The notes: a model not told the origin generated them from the letters alone. A stretch of 64,000 bases of DNA from Bradyrhizobium sp. CCGUVB4N (GCF_024199945.1 NZ_JANADP010000001.1:7068001-7132000), one strand, 5' to 3'; positions 52,462 to 62,656 are shown, numbered from the stretch's first letter. Numbers and translations are program-made.

Positions 52462-52998
52462 GTGGCAGACGAACAGGGACGGCAGGGACCCCAGGGTCCG
52501 CGCGGACGGCAGGGCGAACCGGGACGGCCGGGACCGCAGGGTCATCCGGGCAAGCGGGGCCCCGACGGCGCACGCGGCAAGCCGGGCCCGCAGGGCAAGC
52601 CGGGACCGGCCGGAAAAGCCGGAGCGCAGGGCAAGGCAGGTCTGCCGGGCAAGGCGGGCGAAGCCGGTGCGCGGGGCGCCGCCGGATCGCAGGGCGCCGC
52701 AGGTCCGCAAGGGCCCGCCGGTCCTCAAGGCCCGCGCGGCGAAGCCGGTCCGCCCGGCCAATTACCGTCGATCGAGCAGGTGCTCCCCTGGCTCGAGCAA
52801 CTCTTCGACGCCTGGGATGAGCGCCGCCGCCGGCGCGAGCAGCAGGCCGCCGAGCGCGAAGCGCAGGAAGCTGCCGAGCGTGCGGCGCTGGAGGCCGCCG
52901 TGCAGGAGGCTGACGATGCCTCCGCCGATGGCGAGGATGACGAAGACGACGATCACAAGAAAAAGAAGAAAAAGAAGAAGCACGGTCACAAGGACTAG
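52462..52998 (+). CDS. Collagen-like protein with charged C-terminus
   Basis: The 178-residue protein has about 30 Gly-X-Y triplets from residue 6 to near 98 (for example GPQGPRGRQGEPGRPGPQG). A helical, charged segment follows (QVLPWLEQLFDAWDERRRRREQQ), then an acidic stretch and a poly-Lys/His end. The start is a GTG at 52462 with AAGGAG eight bases upstream; no ATG is in frame nearby. There is no signal peptide. Confidence 0.85.
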   Translation: MADEQGRQGPQGPRGRQGEPGRPGPQGHPGKRGPDGARGKPGPQGKPGPAGKAGAQGKAGLPGKAGEAGARGAAGSQGAAGPQGPAGPQGPRGEAGPPGQLPSIEQVLPWLEQLFDAWDERRRRREQQAAEREAQEAAERAALEAAVQEADDASADGEDDEDDDHKKKKKKKKHGHKD

Positions 52999-53001
52999 CG
53001 C

Positions 53002-53214
53002 CTACTTCCGATCCTCACGCCGCGGCAGCATGCCCATGCGCTCGAATTGCCAGCGCATGGCGCGGTACCAGAGATAACCGACCGCCGCGCCGCAGATGGC
53101 CAGGATCACCATGTTCGCGCTCGAGAACGAGCCGCTCCACCACATCATCCACGCGGTCCACAACAGCGTGAAAACGATGGCACCTGCTTTCAGCGGAAGA
53201 AGGGGGCGGTTCAT
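53002..53214 (-). CDS. Small membrane protein with two helices
   Basis: The 70-residue protein has two hydrophobic segments (AGAIVFTLLWTAWMMWW and NMVILAICGAAVGYLWY) joined by a short loop, with a basic C-terminus. GGAG lies about eight bases before ATG 53214. The gene is convergent with the collagen-like gene, three bases apart. No family is recognised. Confidence 0.7.
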   Translation of the reverse strand: MNRPLLPLKAGAIVFTLLWTAWMMWWSGSFSSANMVILAICGAAVGYLWYRAMRWQFERMGMLPRREDRK

Positions 53215-53310
53215 GATCGTGCTCCGGGTTGTCAAAACCCCGGCGAGCATCATCGCGCGTGACGGCCATCGCTTCCGTGAGCCAGATCACGGTCGAGCCC
53301 GGCCGGACCG

Positions 53311-53577
53311 TTAGCCGAAACGCAGCCGCGAACGTTCCTTCGCCTTCTCCGCCTCGACCTCGCGGTCGCGCGCCGGTGCATGGGTGTGAAGCGACGTCAG
53401 GAGTTTTCGCGCAGCCTCCGAGACCTCGACGACCGCGCGGTCGAAGGCTGCCTCATTGGCCTGCGACGGCCTGCTGAAGCCGGAGAGCTTTCGCACGAAC
53501 TGGAGCGCGCTGGCATGGATCTCGCCCTCCGTCGCCGGCGGCTCGAAATTGAACAGCGTCTTGATGTTGCGACACAT
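53311..53577 (-). CDS. DUF2277 family protein
   Basis: The 88-residue protein matches DUF2277: MCRNIKTLFNFEPPATEGEI...LQFVRKLSGFSRPSQANEAAF, ending with the charged DREVEAEKAKERSRLRFG. The function is unknown. I chose ATG 53577 because the domain begins with MCRN; the frame is open upstream to 53703. Confidence 0.9.
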   Translation of the reverse strand: MCRNIKTLFNFEPPATEGEIHASALQFVRKLSGFSRPSQANEAAFDRAVVEVSEAARKLLTSLHTHAPARDREVEAEKAKERSRLRFG

Positions 53578-53705
53578 GCAGTCTCTCCCGATGATTTCCT
53601 CATAAGACGATCGGCGGAGCCGAAATCCTACATCTTTCCGGACACTTCTGCTAAAGTCCATCCCAACGCGGCCACGAGCCATGAGCCGCTTATGGGGAGA
53701 CAAAC

Positions 53706-54767
53706 ATGAAAGCTTCTTGTGCGGCGCTGTCGGTCATTCTGCTGTCCATCTCGACATCGGTATTCGCCGCCGACTATCCGGCGCCGAAACAGGGCGATTG
53801 GGTTGCCAAGGATTTCAAGTTCCACACCGGCGAGGTCATGCCGGAACTGAAGCTGCATTACACCACTGTAGGTGAACCGACCGGACAACCGGTGCTCGTG
53901 CTGCACGGCACCGGCGGCTCGGGCGCGAGCATGCTGACACCCGCATTCGCCGGCGAGATGTTCGGCGCCGGACAGCCGCTCGATGCGTCCAAATATTACA
54001 TCATCATTCCCGACGCGATCGGCCACGGCAAATCGTCGAAACCGTCCGACGGCATGAAGACGAGCTTCCCGAAATACAATTACGACGACATGGTCGAGGC
54101 GCAGCATCGCCTCGTGACCGAAGGCCTCGGCGTCAAGCATCTGCGGCTCGTGATCGGCAACTCCATGGGCGGCATGCAGACCTGGCTGTGGGGCGAGACA
54201 TATCCCAAGGACATGGACGCGCTGGTGCCGATGGCCTCGCAACCGACCGAGATGGCGTCGCGCAACTGGATGATGCGGCGGATCATGCTCGACACCATCC
54301 GCAACGATCCCGATTACAATGGCGGCAATTACACCAGCCAGCCGCGCATGATGAAATACGCCATCACGGCCTATGGCATCGCCAGCATCGGCGGCACGCT
54401 GGCCTATCAGCAACAGGCACCGACTGCCGCAAAGGCCGACAAGATCGTCGACGATCGGCTGGCGACACCGATCACCGCGGATGCCAACGACTACGTCTAC
54501 CAGTGGGATTCCTCGCACGACTACAACGCCGGCGACAAGCTGGAGCAGATCGAGGCCTCGCTGCTGCTGATCAATTCCGCCGATGACGAGCGCAATCCGC
54601 CCGAGACCGGCGTGACCGACGCTGCAATGAAGCGTGTCAAGAACGGCAAGCTGTATCTCATCCCGGCAAGCACCGAGACGCGGGGCCACGGCACTACCGG
54701 CAACGCGAAATTCTACACCGAGCAGGTTCGGCAATTGCTGCAGACTGCACCGCAGCGCACGATGTAG
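53706..54767 (+). CDS. Secreted alpha/beta hydrolase (homoserine O-acetyltransferase-like fold)
   Basis: The 353-residue protein has a signal peptide (cleavage near residue 22) and an alpha/beta hydrolase domain with the oxyanion block VLVLHGTGGSG, nucleophile Ser in VIGNSMGGMQTW, a late Asp in INSADDERN, and His in GHGTTGNA. The GNSMGGMQ elbow resembles MetX/homoserine acetyltransferases, but export to the periplasm argues for another reaction. A hairpin follows the stop. Confidence 0.85.
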   Translation: MKASCAALSVILLSISTSVFAADYPAPKQGDWVAKDFKFHTGEVMPELKLHYTTVGEPTGQPVLVLHGTGGSGASMLTPAFAGEMFGAGQPLDASKYYIIIPDAIGHGKSSKPSDGMKTSFPKYNYDDMVEAQHRLVTEGLGVKHLRLVIGNSMGGMQTWLWGETYPKDMDALVPMASQPTEMASRNWMMRRIMLDTIRNDPDYNGGNYTSQPRMMKYAITAYGIASIGGTLAYQQQAPTAAKADKIVDDRLATPITADANDYVYQWDSSHDYNAGDKLEQIEASLLLINSADDERNPPETGVTDAAMKRVKNGKLYLIPASTETRGHGTTGNAKFYTEQVRQLLQTAPQRTM

Positions 54768-54802
54768 GCATCGTCGGAACGACCTCGATGTCGCAACGCA
54801 TC

Positions 54803-54832
54803 ATATGCGGCGCATCAGCGCCGCATATTATT
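54803..54832 (+). terminator. Hairpin after the secreted hydrolase gene, probable terminator
   Basis: An 11-bp perfect stem ATATGCGGCGC / GCGCCGCATAT with loop ATCA lies 35 bases after the stop. The tail TATTTG is a weak T tract. Confidence 0.6.
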
Positions 54833-54910
54833 TGAGCATGCAATGAGCCGGCGGCTCGGGCTTAATCGCGTCAACGATACGAATCGACACGCGATGAGGA
54901 GGAGGATTGC

Positions 54911-55255
54911 ATGCACAGGCTTGCGCTGTGCGTTTGGCTCGCCGCGATGACGAGCGCCGCGTTCGCGTTCGACAACGGCCAATACGACAACGTTCCGCCC
55001 GACATCCGCGCCTGGTTCAAGAGCGTGATCGCGCCGAACGGCGTACCCTGCTGCGACATCTCCGATGGCCATCGCACCGACTACGACGTGCGCAAAGGCA
55101 CCTATTGGGTGCCGATCGAGGGACAATGGATGGAGGTGCCCGAGCGCGCCATCATCCGCGATCGCGGCAATCCGGTCGGTCAAGCCGTGGTGTGGTATGT
55201 CCACCACCGCGGCGCCATCATCATCAGTTGCTTCGTGCCCGCCGACGCAGTGTAG
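54911..55255 (+). CDS. Secreted protein of unknown function
   Basis: The 114-residue protein has a signal peptide (cleavage after AFAF near residue 20). The mature part has a Cys pair in VPCCDISDGHRTDY and a third Cys in IISCFV. A short conserved-looking core WVPIEGQWMEVPERAIIRDRGNP is of the type found in many small rhizobial secreted proteins. GGAGGAGG precedes the start. No named domain. Confidence 0.7.
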   Translation: MHRLALCVWLAAMTSAAFAFDNGQYDNVPPDIRAWFKSVIAPNGVPCCDISDGHRTDYDVRKGTYWVPIEGQWMEVPERAIIRDRGNPVGQAVVWYVHHRGAIIISCFVPADAV

Positions 55256-55298
55256 CGCGCATGATGGCGCCTCGCCGCCGCGCGTGCTAGTTCAGCTG

Positions 55299-55733
55299 AT
55301 GCCCCCTGCAAACGACCGAACACGCGCCGTGATGCGCTTCGTGCTGGCGGCGTTCTACCTTGCAGCGGGGATCGCGCATCTCCGTGTTCCGGACAAGCTG
55401 CTCGCGATCACACCGTCCTGGGTCCCGTTTGCTGCGCGGCTGATCCTCATCACCGGCCTCTGCGAAATCGCAGGCGCCATCGCGCTGGTGACGCGACCAT
55501 TGCGCTGGTGGGCTGGCGTCGCGCTTGCACTCTATGCGCTCTGCGTCTGGCCGGCGAACATCAAGCACGCCCTCGAAGGCATCGACCTTCCGCCCATCCC
55601 CAACAGCTGGCTCTATCACGGGCCGCGGCTGGCGCTCCAGCCGGTGATCATCTGGTGGGCGCTTTACTGCGCCGGCGTGATCGACTGGCCATGGCGGTGT
55701 CATAAAGGGGATAGTGGTCAGGCCGGGGAATGA
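55299..55733 (+). CDS. DoxX-family membrane protein
   Basis: The 144-residue protein has four hydrophobic segments and the DoxX-like start VMRFVLAAFYLAAGIAHLRVPDKLLAITPSWVP. DoxX-type proteins sit in the inner membrane, some with quinone or thiosulfate oxidation roles; the role here is unknown. The frame overlaps the weak start of the next gene region, so coupled translation is possible. Confidence 0.85.
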   Translation: MPPANDRTRAVMRFVLAAFYLAAGIAHLRVPDKLLAITPSWVPFAARLILITGLCEIAGAIALVTRPLRWWAGVALALYALCVWPANIKHALEGIDLPPIPNSWLYHGPRLALQPVIIWWALYCAGVIDWPWRCHKGDSGQAGE

Positions 55734-55764
55734 TATCCTTGAAGCCTCAATCAGGGAGACCTTC

Positions 55765-56367
55765 GTGACCGACCTCTGCGCCGAAGACCTTGCCACCATC
55801 TATGCGAAGCCGACCCCGCGCGTGATCGCGAAGGCGCGTCCGGCGATCGACGTGCATGCGAAGAAATTCATCGAGATGTCGCCATTCTGCGTGCTCGCGA
55901 CATCAGGCCTCGATGGCAGCGTCGACGCCTCACCGCGCGGCGGCGGCATCGGATTCGTTCATGTCGCCGGCCCCAATCAATTGCTGATGCCCGACCGCGC
56001 CGGCAATAACCGCATCGACAGTTTCCGCAACGTCGTCGAAGGCTCGGGCTTCGTGCACCTGCTGTTCTTCGTGCCGGGCATCGACGAGACGCTGCGCGTC
56101 GGCGGGCGCGGCACGCTGTCGGCCGATCCGGAGCTGCTCGCGTCGATGGTCGAGTTCGGCAAGCCGCCGCGTGCGGTGCTGAGCGTCGCTGTCAGCGAGG
56201 TCTATTTCCACTGCGGCAAGGCGCTGATGCGCTCAAAGCTATGGGCACCGGAGAAGGTAGAGCGCTCGGTAATGCCGAGTGTCGCCCAGGTGATCCACGA
56301 CCAGACCGGACTCGGCGAGCCGGAAAGCCAGGAGATCGTGGAAGAGCGTTACAAGACTCAGCTGTGA
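55765..56367 (+). CDS. Pyridoxamine 5'-phosphate oxidase family flavin-binding protein
   Basis: The 200-residue protein has the split-barrel FMN-binding pattern: FIEMSPFCVLATSGLDGSVDASPRGG, LMPDRAGNNRIDSFRNVVEG, and VYFHCGKALMRSKLW. This matches the PNPOx-like group named after MSMEG_1061. It likely binds FMN or F420-like cofactor and reduces an unknown small molecule. The start is GTG 55765, six bases after GGGAGA. Confidence 0.85.
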   Translation: MTDLCAEDLATIYAKPTPRVIAKARPAIDVHAKKFIEMSPFCVLATSGLDGSVDASPRGGGIGFVHVAGPNQLLMPDRAGNNRIDSFRNVVEGSGFVHLLFFVPGIDETLRVGGRGTLSADPELLASMVEFGKPPRAVLSVAVSEVYFHCGKALMRSKLWAPEKVERSVMPSVAQVIHDQTGLGEPESQEIVEERYKTQL

Positions 56368-56385
56368 AAGGCACGACAATCACGG

Positions 56386-56519
56386 TGTCGTCCCGGACAA
56401 GCGAAGCGCAGATCCGGGACCCATAACCACAGGGAGTGGTTTGGCGAAGACTTGGAGTTACCAGCTCGCGCCGCAACCACTCTCTGTGGTTATGGGTCCC
56501 GGCGTTCGCCGGGACGACA
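56386..56519. repeat. Extragenic palindrome, GTCCCGG...GGGACCCATAA family
   Basis: GTCGTCCCGGACAAGCGAAGCG and GGGACCCATAACCACAGGGAGTGG at the left are answered by CCACTCTCTGTGGTTATGGGTCCCGGCGTTCGCCGGGACGAC at the right (given as parts). It resembles the element at 45264-45389. Confidence 0.85.
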
Positions 56520-56557
56520 GCTGAGCTTGTGGCAACCGCGATGGACTTGGACGGAGC

Positions 56558-57046
56558 TTAGTGCCCCTCGCCCTCGAGCCCGCCGACGTGCTTCTGGGTG
56601 TAGAGCTCAAGGCCGATGCGGCCGATCAGATCAAGCTGGGTTTCGAGGAAGTCGATGTGGTGCTCCTCGTCGCTCATCAGCTTCTCGAACAGGTCGCGGG
56701 TGACGTAGTCCTTGACGCCGTGGCAGTAGGTCGCCGCTTCCTGGTAGAGCGCGCGCGCGCTCATCTCGGCGGCGAGGTCGCACTCGATGATTTCCTTGAC
56801 GTTCTGGCCGATGCGCAGGGGATCGAGCACCTGCATGTTCGGGAAGCCGTCGAAGAACAGAATGCGCGCGGTGAGCTTGTCGGCGTGCTCCATCTCCTCG
56901 ATGGACTCCTTGCGCCAGACCTTGGCCATGTCCAGCAGGCCCCAATTGTCGAGGAAGCGATAGTGCAGCCAGTACTGGTTGATCGCAGTCAGCTCGTGAC
57001 GCAGCGCCTTGTTGAGATAGTCGATGACTTTTGCGTCGCCCTGCAT
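56558..57046 (-). CDS. bfr: Bacterioferritin
   Basis: The 162-residue protein has the ferroxidase ligands Glu18, Glu51 and His54 (in EEMEHAD), Glu94, Glu127 and His130, and Met52, which holds the haem between two subunits. It stores iron as a 24-mer in the cytoplasm. A perfect Irr-type box lies 43 bases upstream of the start, and bfd lies just upstream on the same strand, so the two act together in iron storage and release. Confidence 0.95.
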   Translation of the reverse strand: MQGDAKVIDYLNKALRHELTAINQYWLHYRFLDNWGLLDMAKVWRKESIEEMEHADKLTARILFFDGFPNMQVLDPLRIGQNVKEIIECDLAAEMSARALYQEAATYCHGVKDYVTRDLFEKLMSDEEHHIDFLETQLDLIGRIGLELYTQKHVGGLEGEGH

Positions 57047-57088
57047 GGTTCACTCCAGATCTTGCAGTCCAAATCGGACCTATCCGAC

Positions 57089-57105
57089 TTTAGAATGCTT
57101 CTAAA
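57089..57105. promoter_or_regulatory. Irr-type iron control element upstream of bfr
   Basis: TTTAGAA-TGC-TTCTAAA is a perfect inverted repeat that fits the ICE motif bound by Irr in rhizobia. It lies 43 bases before the bfr ATG and after the bfd stop, so bfr should have its own iron-controlled promoter. Confidence 0.75.
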
Positions 57106-57178
57106 TGAGATTAAACGCGAGAGCAACCGGCTACGGGGACGCAGCCGGGGAAAAACTCAGCCGAATTTGCGGAAGTTA

Positions 57179-57451
57179 TCAGCAGGCCGCGAGGGCGAAC
57201 TGGGCGGGCTGGGCCGCCTCATCGTTGGCGGCCACGGTGTGGCTGTGCGGGCAGCCGGAACAGCAGGACTTGGCACAGGGGCCGAGCGCTTCGTCGATGA
57301 TGGTCTTGATCGTCCGGGCGCAGCGGCCGCACTCGGCGCTGCAGCCGAGGCATCCGTAGATCTGCTTGGCATGACGCACGGCATCGTCGGACTCGGCGAC
57401 GGCGGCGCGGATGTCGTCATCGCTCAGCACGTTACAGGAACAAACGATCAT
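57179..57451 (-). CDS. bfd: Bacterioferritin-associated ferredoxin (Bfd-like)
   Basis: The 90-residue protein has the [2Fe-2S] Cys pattern of Bfd: CSC at residues 4-6, then CLGC about 28 residues later, followed by a second CGRC. Bfd donates electrons to bacterioferritin haem to release iron. The C-terminal 35 residues are an extension with extra Cys (CAKSCCSGC) beyond the usual 65. The gene is upstream of bfr on the same strand. Confidence 0.88.
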   Translation of the reverse strand: MIVCSCNVLSDDDIRAAVAESDDAVRHAKQIYGCLGCSAECGRCARTIKTIIDEALGPCAKSCCSGCPHSHTVAANDEAAQPAQFALAAC

Positions 57452-57560
57452 GGAAGCGGTAGGCCCTTCGGTGATGCGCCATCATCGATATTTAAGGGGC
57501 CGTCCGGATGCAAAAGGAAAAACCGGTATTTCAAGCTATTCCAAACTGGCCAGGAAACAG

Positions 57561-57577
57561 CCTAGAACGGCTCTAAA
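57561..57577. promoter_or_regulatory. Imperfect Irr-type box upstream of bfd
   Basis: CCTAGAA-CGG-CTCTAAA matches TTTAGAA-N3-TTCTAAA at 11 of 14 positions with the same spacing. It is 110 bases upstream of the bfd start. This is weaker than the bfr box. Confidence 0.45.
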
Positions 57578-57617
57578 ATAGCGCGTTGCGCTGGATCAAG
57601 ATGATACCGAACTGGGC

Positions 57618-57917
57618 TCAATCGCTGCTCCCGCCTCCCCCGCTATCGCCCCCGCCACCGCAATCTCCGCCACTGCTGCCGCTATCGCTGACGGCGCAAC
57701 TGCCGCTGTCGGTCGAACTTCCGGAACTGTCGCTGGAAAACCAGCTTCCGAGCGAGAAGCCGTCATTCGTCGTATCCGAATAGCTGTCGCCGCTTCCGCC
57801 GTTACCGCCTGCCCTCGCGCGCGGGCGCGCCGCGCGGTTCTGAAAATGGGTGATTAGGGCATAGCCAACCACGCCGACGGCACCCAGTGCGATCAGGGCA
57901 TTGGTCAGGACGTTCAT
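57618..57917 (-). CDS. Membrane-anchored Ser/Gly/Asp-rich small protein
   Basis: The 99-residue protein has one N-terminal membrane segment (MNVLTNALIALGAVGVVGYALITHF) and a low-complexity Ser/Gly/Asp-rich tail with two Cys (GSCAVS and GDCGGG). The sequence is repeat-like at the end. GGGAG precedes ATG 57917. No family is recognised. Confidence 0.6.
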   Translation of the reverse strand: MNVLTNALIALGAVGVVGYALITHFQNRAARPRARAGGNGGSGDSYSDTTNDGFSLGSWFSSDSSGSSTDSGSCAVSDSGSSGGDCGGGGDSGGGGSSD

Positions 57918-58051
57918 CGTCGTCTCCCAGGCTTGAAAGCCGCCATTTCCACCAATTGGTCGCGGCCGACCAACGCGCCGTTCATTGATCATTCAAGCGA
58001 AATATGGAACTTTGGCCGGAAGAGTTCCGTGTTCGCTGAAAGGTCGCCCGA

Positions 58052-58390
58052 ATGAAGAAGTCGCTTATGGCGGTCGCCGCCGCCGTCACCCTGGTTTTGG
58101 CCGCGGGCACACCGGCCCATGCACAGCGCGGTGTCGCTGCCGGCGTCGCCGCCGGGATCATCGGGGGCGCCATCGTCGGGGGCGCACTGGCCTCCCCGTA
58201 TTATTACGGACCCGGACCGGGCTACGCGTATGGCCCGGGTTACGGCCCCGGCTACTATCCGCCCCGCTACTACGCGCCGGGTCCTGGCTACGTCGCCGAC
58301 GATTATTATGGCGATGGCTGTGTCTGGCAGAGGCAGCGCTTCTGGGACGGCTACGCCTGGCGCGTCCGGCGCGTCCGAGTTTGCGGCTGA
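58052..58390 (+). CDS. Secreted Gly/Tyr-rich protein, first of two tandem paralogues
   Basis: The 112-residue protein has a signal peptide (cleavage after AHA near residue 24), a glycine-zipper-like segment (GVAAGVAAGIIGGAIVGGALAS), a Pro/Gly/Tyr repeat stretch, and a C-terminal CVWQRQRFWDGYAWRVRRVRVCG. The C-terminal block is shared with the paralogue at 58630. Glycine zippers suggest membrane association. Confidence 0.75.
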   Translation: MKKSLMAVAAAVTLVLAAGTPAHAQRGVAAGVAAGIIGGAIVGGALASPYYYGPGPGYAYGPGYGPGYYPPRYYAPGPGYVADDYYGDGCVWQRQRFWDGYAWRVRRVRVCG

Positions 58391-58629
58391 GGCGCGTTAA
58401 GCCGCTCGGCTGGACCGATTCAAAATGAGCCGGTTCACTACGGATGCGCCGTTCATCTGCGGGCCTGAAAAAGACCGCTTTTTCTCGTCACAGCTCCGTG
58501 TGCGTTTACCGCGGATTGACCATTTGCGCGCTTCCTAGCTGCAAGGCCAATTCGATCCAAATGCGCGTGAACTTTTAAATCCCGGGCGCCTCTAACAAGG
58601 TGCGTCCATCTCCCAGGAGAGCCAAGAGC

Positions 58630-58914
58630 ATGAAGAAGACTATTGTTGCCGCCCTCACGGTTGCGACGATCGCCGGTTCGCTGGTGACCGCCACGCCGTC
58701 CGCCCAGGCCCATGACGGCGTCGGTGTCGGCATCGCGGCCGGCCTGCTCGGCGGCGCGATCATCGGCGGCGCCATCGCGTCGAGCCGTCCCGCTTACGGC
58801 GGACCGGTGTACGTGGCCGAGCCCGGCCCGCCGCCCCCGCCCTGCTACTGGCAGCGCCAGCGCTATTGGGACGGTTACGGCTGGGTCGTTCGCCCGGTTC
58901 GCGTCTGCTACTGA
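58630..58914 (+). CDS. Secreted Gly-rich protein, second of two tandem paralogues
   Basis: The 94-residue protein has a signal peptide (cleavage after AQA near residue 27), the segment GVGVGIAAGLLGGAIIGGAIASS, a short Pro-rich link and the end CYWQRQRYWDGYGWVVRPVRVCY. It aligns with the product of 58052 at both the zipper and the C-terminal block, but lacks the long Tyr repeat. A terminator follows. Confidence 0.78.
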   Translation: MKKTIVAALTVATIAGSLVTATPSAQAHDGVGVGIAAGLLGGAIIGGAIASSRPAYGGPVYVAEPGPPPPPCYWQRQRYWDGYGWVVRPVRVCY

Positions 58915-58950
58915 TCTGATCGCACGGCGCTGATCGAGCGCCGCGATCGA

Positions 58951-58986
58951 AGCCCGGCCGAGACCATCGGCCGGGCTTTTTCTTTT
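58951..58986 (+). terminator. Rho-independent terminator
   Basis: A 10-bp perfect stem AGCCCGGCCG / CGGCCGGGCT with loop AGACCAT is followed by TTTTCTTTTT, 36 bases after the stop of the second paralogue. Confidence 0.92.
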
Positions 58987-58998
58987 TAGCGGGCCTTG

Positions 58999-60237
58999 TC
59001 AGCGCGCCGCCTGGATCGAACGCAGCACCTCTTCGCTCGGCCAGCAATCGACCTTGAGCCCGGCCGACTTCTGATAGGCGCCGAGCGCAGCGCGCGTCTG
59101 CATGCCGGCCTTGCCGTCGATCTTGTCCTTGTAGAGACCTGCGCGCGTCAGCCCGCGCTGCATCGTCTCGACGTCCTTCGTGCGCAACTGCTTCGACGCG
59201 GACCACGGCGTCGCGAACGGGAGCGGACTCGTCATGCGGTCGCTGAGATGACCGACGAACAGCACATAGAGGTCCGAGAAATTGTATTCCTTGATGACGA
59301 AGTAGTTCTTCGTGGTCAGGAACGCCGGACCATAGATGCCCTCCGGCTGGAGCAGTGATGCCGGCTGTGCCTGCTCGGCCGCGCTGAGCTTCTCGCCACG
59401 CACCGGCACGAAGCCTTCGCGCAACCACTGGCCGATCGGCTTCGTCACCTCGGGCACGCCGGTGGTGCAGTCGACCTTGGCCGGCGCTTTGACCTCATAG
59501 GCCCAGCGCACGCCGCTCTGCCAGCCCTTGTTGACGAGCTGCTGCGCGGCCGAGGCCAGCGCATCCGGCACCGAGTGCCAGATGTCGATGCGGCCGTCGC
59601 CGTCGAAATCGACGCCATGCTTGTAATATTCGGACGGCAGAAACTGCGTGAGCCCGGTGGCGCCGGCCCAGGACGAGCGCATGTCCTTGCGCGTCACCAC
59701 GCCCTCGCCGAGGATCTTCAGCGACAGGATGAACTCGTTGCGATAGGTGTCCTTGCGCCGGCCGACATAGGCCTGCGTCGCCAGCACGCGGACGAGATCG
59801 TAAGGTAGCGTGTAGCGGCCATAATCGGTCTCGCGGCCCCAGATCGCGAGCATCACGGTGGCGGGCACGCCGGAGCTGTTCTCGATCTTCGTCAGCGCAG
59901 CATTGTATTTCTGCAGCAACCGCTGCCCCTCGCCCGCGAGATTCGCAATCGAGCCTTCCCGGACATAGTCCGCCGGCACCTGCACGAATTCCGCCTGCGA
60001 CGGCGCGCCGGTCGCAGGCCGGCCCGGCAGGATCAGATCAGGCAGCTTGTAATCCGGCTCGAGCCCGCGCGTCTGTTGATCGAACGTCGCGCGCGAGACA
60101 CCGGCCTCCTGTGCTTCCGGCCAGAGCGAGGCGATGAACTGCGTGAAGGCGGCATCGGCGGCGTGGATCGGTTGCGAGCCGAGCAGAACCAACCATAGCA
60201 AGGCGCCGGCCAGCTTGATCATTGTCCGATATTGCAT
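58999..60237 (-). CDS. MltB-type lytic murein transglycosylase with peptidoglycan-binding domain
   Basis: The 412-residue protein has a signal peptide (cleavage near residue 27), an MltB-like SLT domain with catalytic Glu136 in AIWGRETDYGRY and GATGLTQFLPSEYYKHGVDFDGDGRIDIWHS, and a C-terminal PG_binding_1 domain (DVETMQRGLTRAGLYKDKIDGKAGMQTRAALGAYQKSAGL). It should cleave glycan strands in the periplasm. I chose ATG 60237; ATG 60222 is also in frame. Confidence 0.9.
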   Translation of the reverse strand: MQYRTMIKLAGALLWLVLLGSQPIHAADAAFTQFIASLWPEAQEAGVSRATFDQQTRGLEPDYKLPDLILPGRPATGAPSQAEFVQVPADYVREGSIANLAGEGQRLLQKYNAALTKIENSSGVPATVMLAIWGRETDYGRYTLPYDLVRVLATQAYVGRRKDTYRNEFILSLKILGEGVVTRKDMRSSWAGATGLTQFLPSEYYKHGVDFDGDGRIDIWHSVPDALASAAQQLVNKGWQSGVRWAYEVKAPAKVDCTTGVPEVTKPIGQWLREGFVPVRGEKLSAAEQAQPASLLQPEGIYGPAFLTTKNYFVIKEYNFSDLYVLFVGHLSDRMTSPLPFATPWSASKQLRTKDVETMQRGLTRAGLYKDKIDGKAGMQTRAALGAYQKSAGLKVDCWPSEEVLRSIQAAR

Positions 60238-60772
60238 TTCCGCACCTGTTCCTGAAGGCTCGGACATCGACCGAGTCGCAACGCTCGTTTGCGGTTGTAG
60301 CCGGAGAAGGTCGGAAGCGCGATGTTCTTCCCGAAGGTCAACGTCAAGGATGACCCTGTTCGTCGATGGCACCGACCGGACCGCCAGTTCTTCGCTAATG
60401 GCGCCTGCCAGGTGCTGGCCTATGCATTTCTGGAACGATACGCGGATCTCGGCTTTCACGCGCGCTGGATCAAGCCGGCGCCCGGCTATATCGGCCACCA
60501 CATCTTCGTCACCGATGGCCGCAATACGTTCGACTACCACGGACTCACGACGGAAGCTCAGCTGCTGTCGCTCAGCTTTCGGCGGGCACGCCGGTTCTTT
60601 CCGGGTTGGGACGCAACGCTCGTCGATCTGCCGATGGACGTCCTGATCTCGAATCAACGATCTCGCGAAATCGAAGGGCTTTGGCTGCGTGAGCCAAAGC
60701 AGTTTCTTCACGACGCGCTGCCACGCGCCCACGCCTTTCTCGACAGGTTCGGGAACCTGCGAGACCGGCTGA

Positions 60773-62422
<1,650 letters not shown>

Positions 62423-62656
62423 CTGTCCCGTGAAACCTTCAATTTGAGGAGTTTTGCTTGCCGCCGATGTAGCGATCCCGCCCCCAAAGGGCAATGTTTT
62501 CCCTCCGTTCACCACGGATGAATACCGGGCGGACACCATCCTGACCCCGTTCCGGACAATTGAAACCATCTTTTAATAAATCAGGCCAAAGCTCGGTTTC
62601 GCGCGGAAACAGCGCCACCCGCTCAGAACGAACGGGGAGCACAGCGAGGCCCCATC

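Noticed and set aside
57586..57783. Plus-strand frame rich in Pro, Leu and Ser opposite the Ser/Gly-rich gene
   Set aside because: It is the shadow of a low-complexity minus-strand gene that has a membrane segment and a ribosome-binding site.
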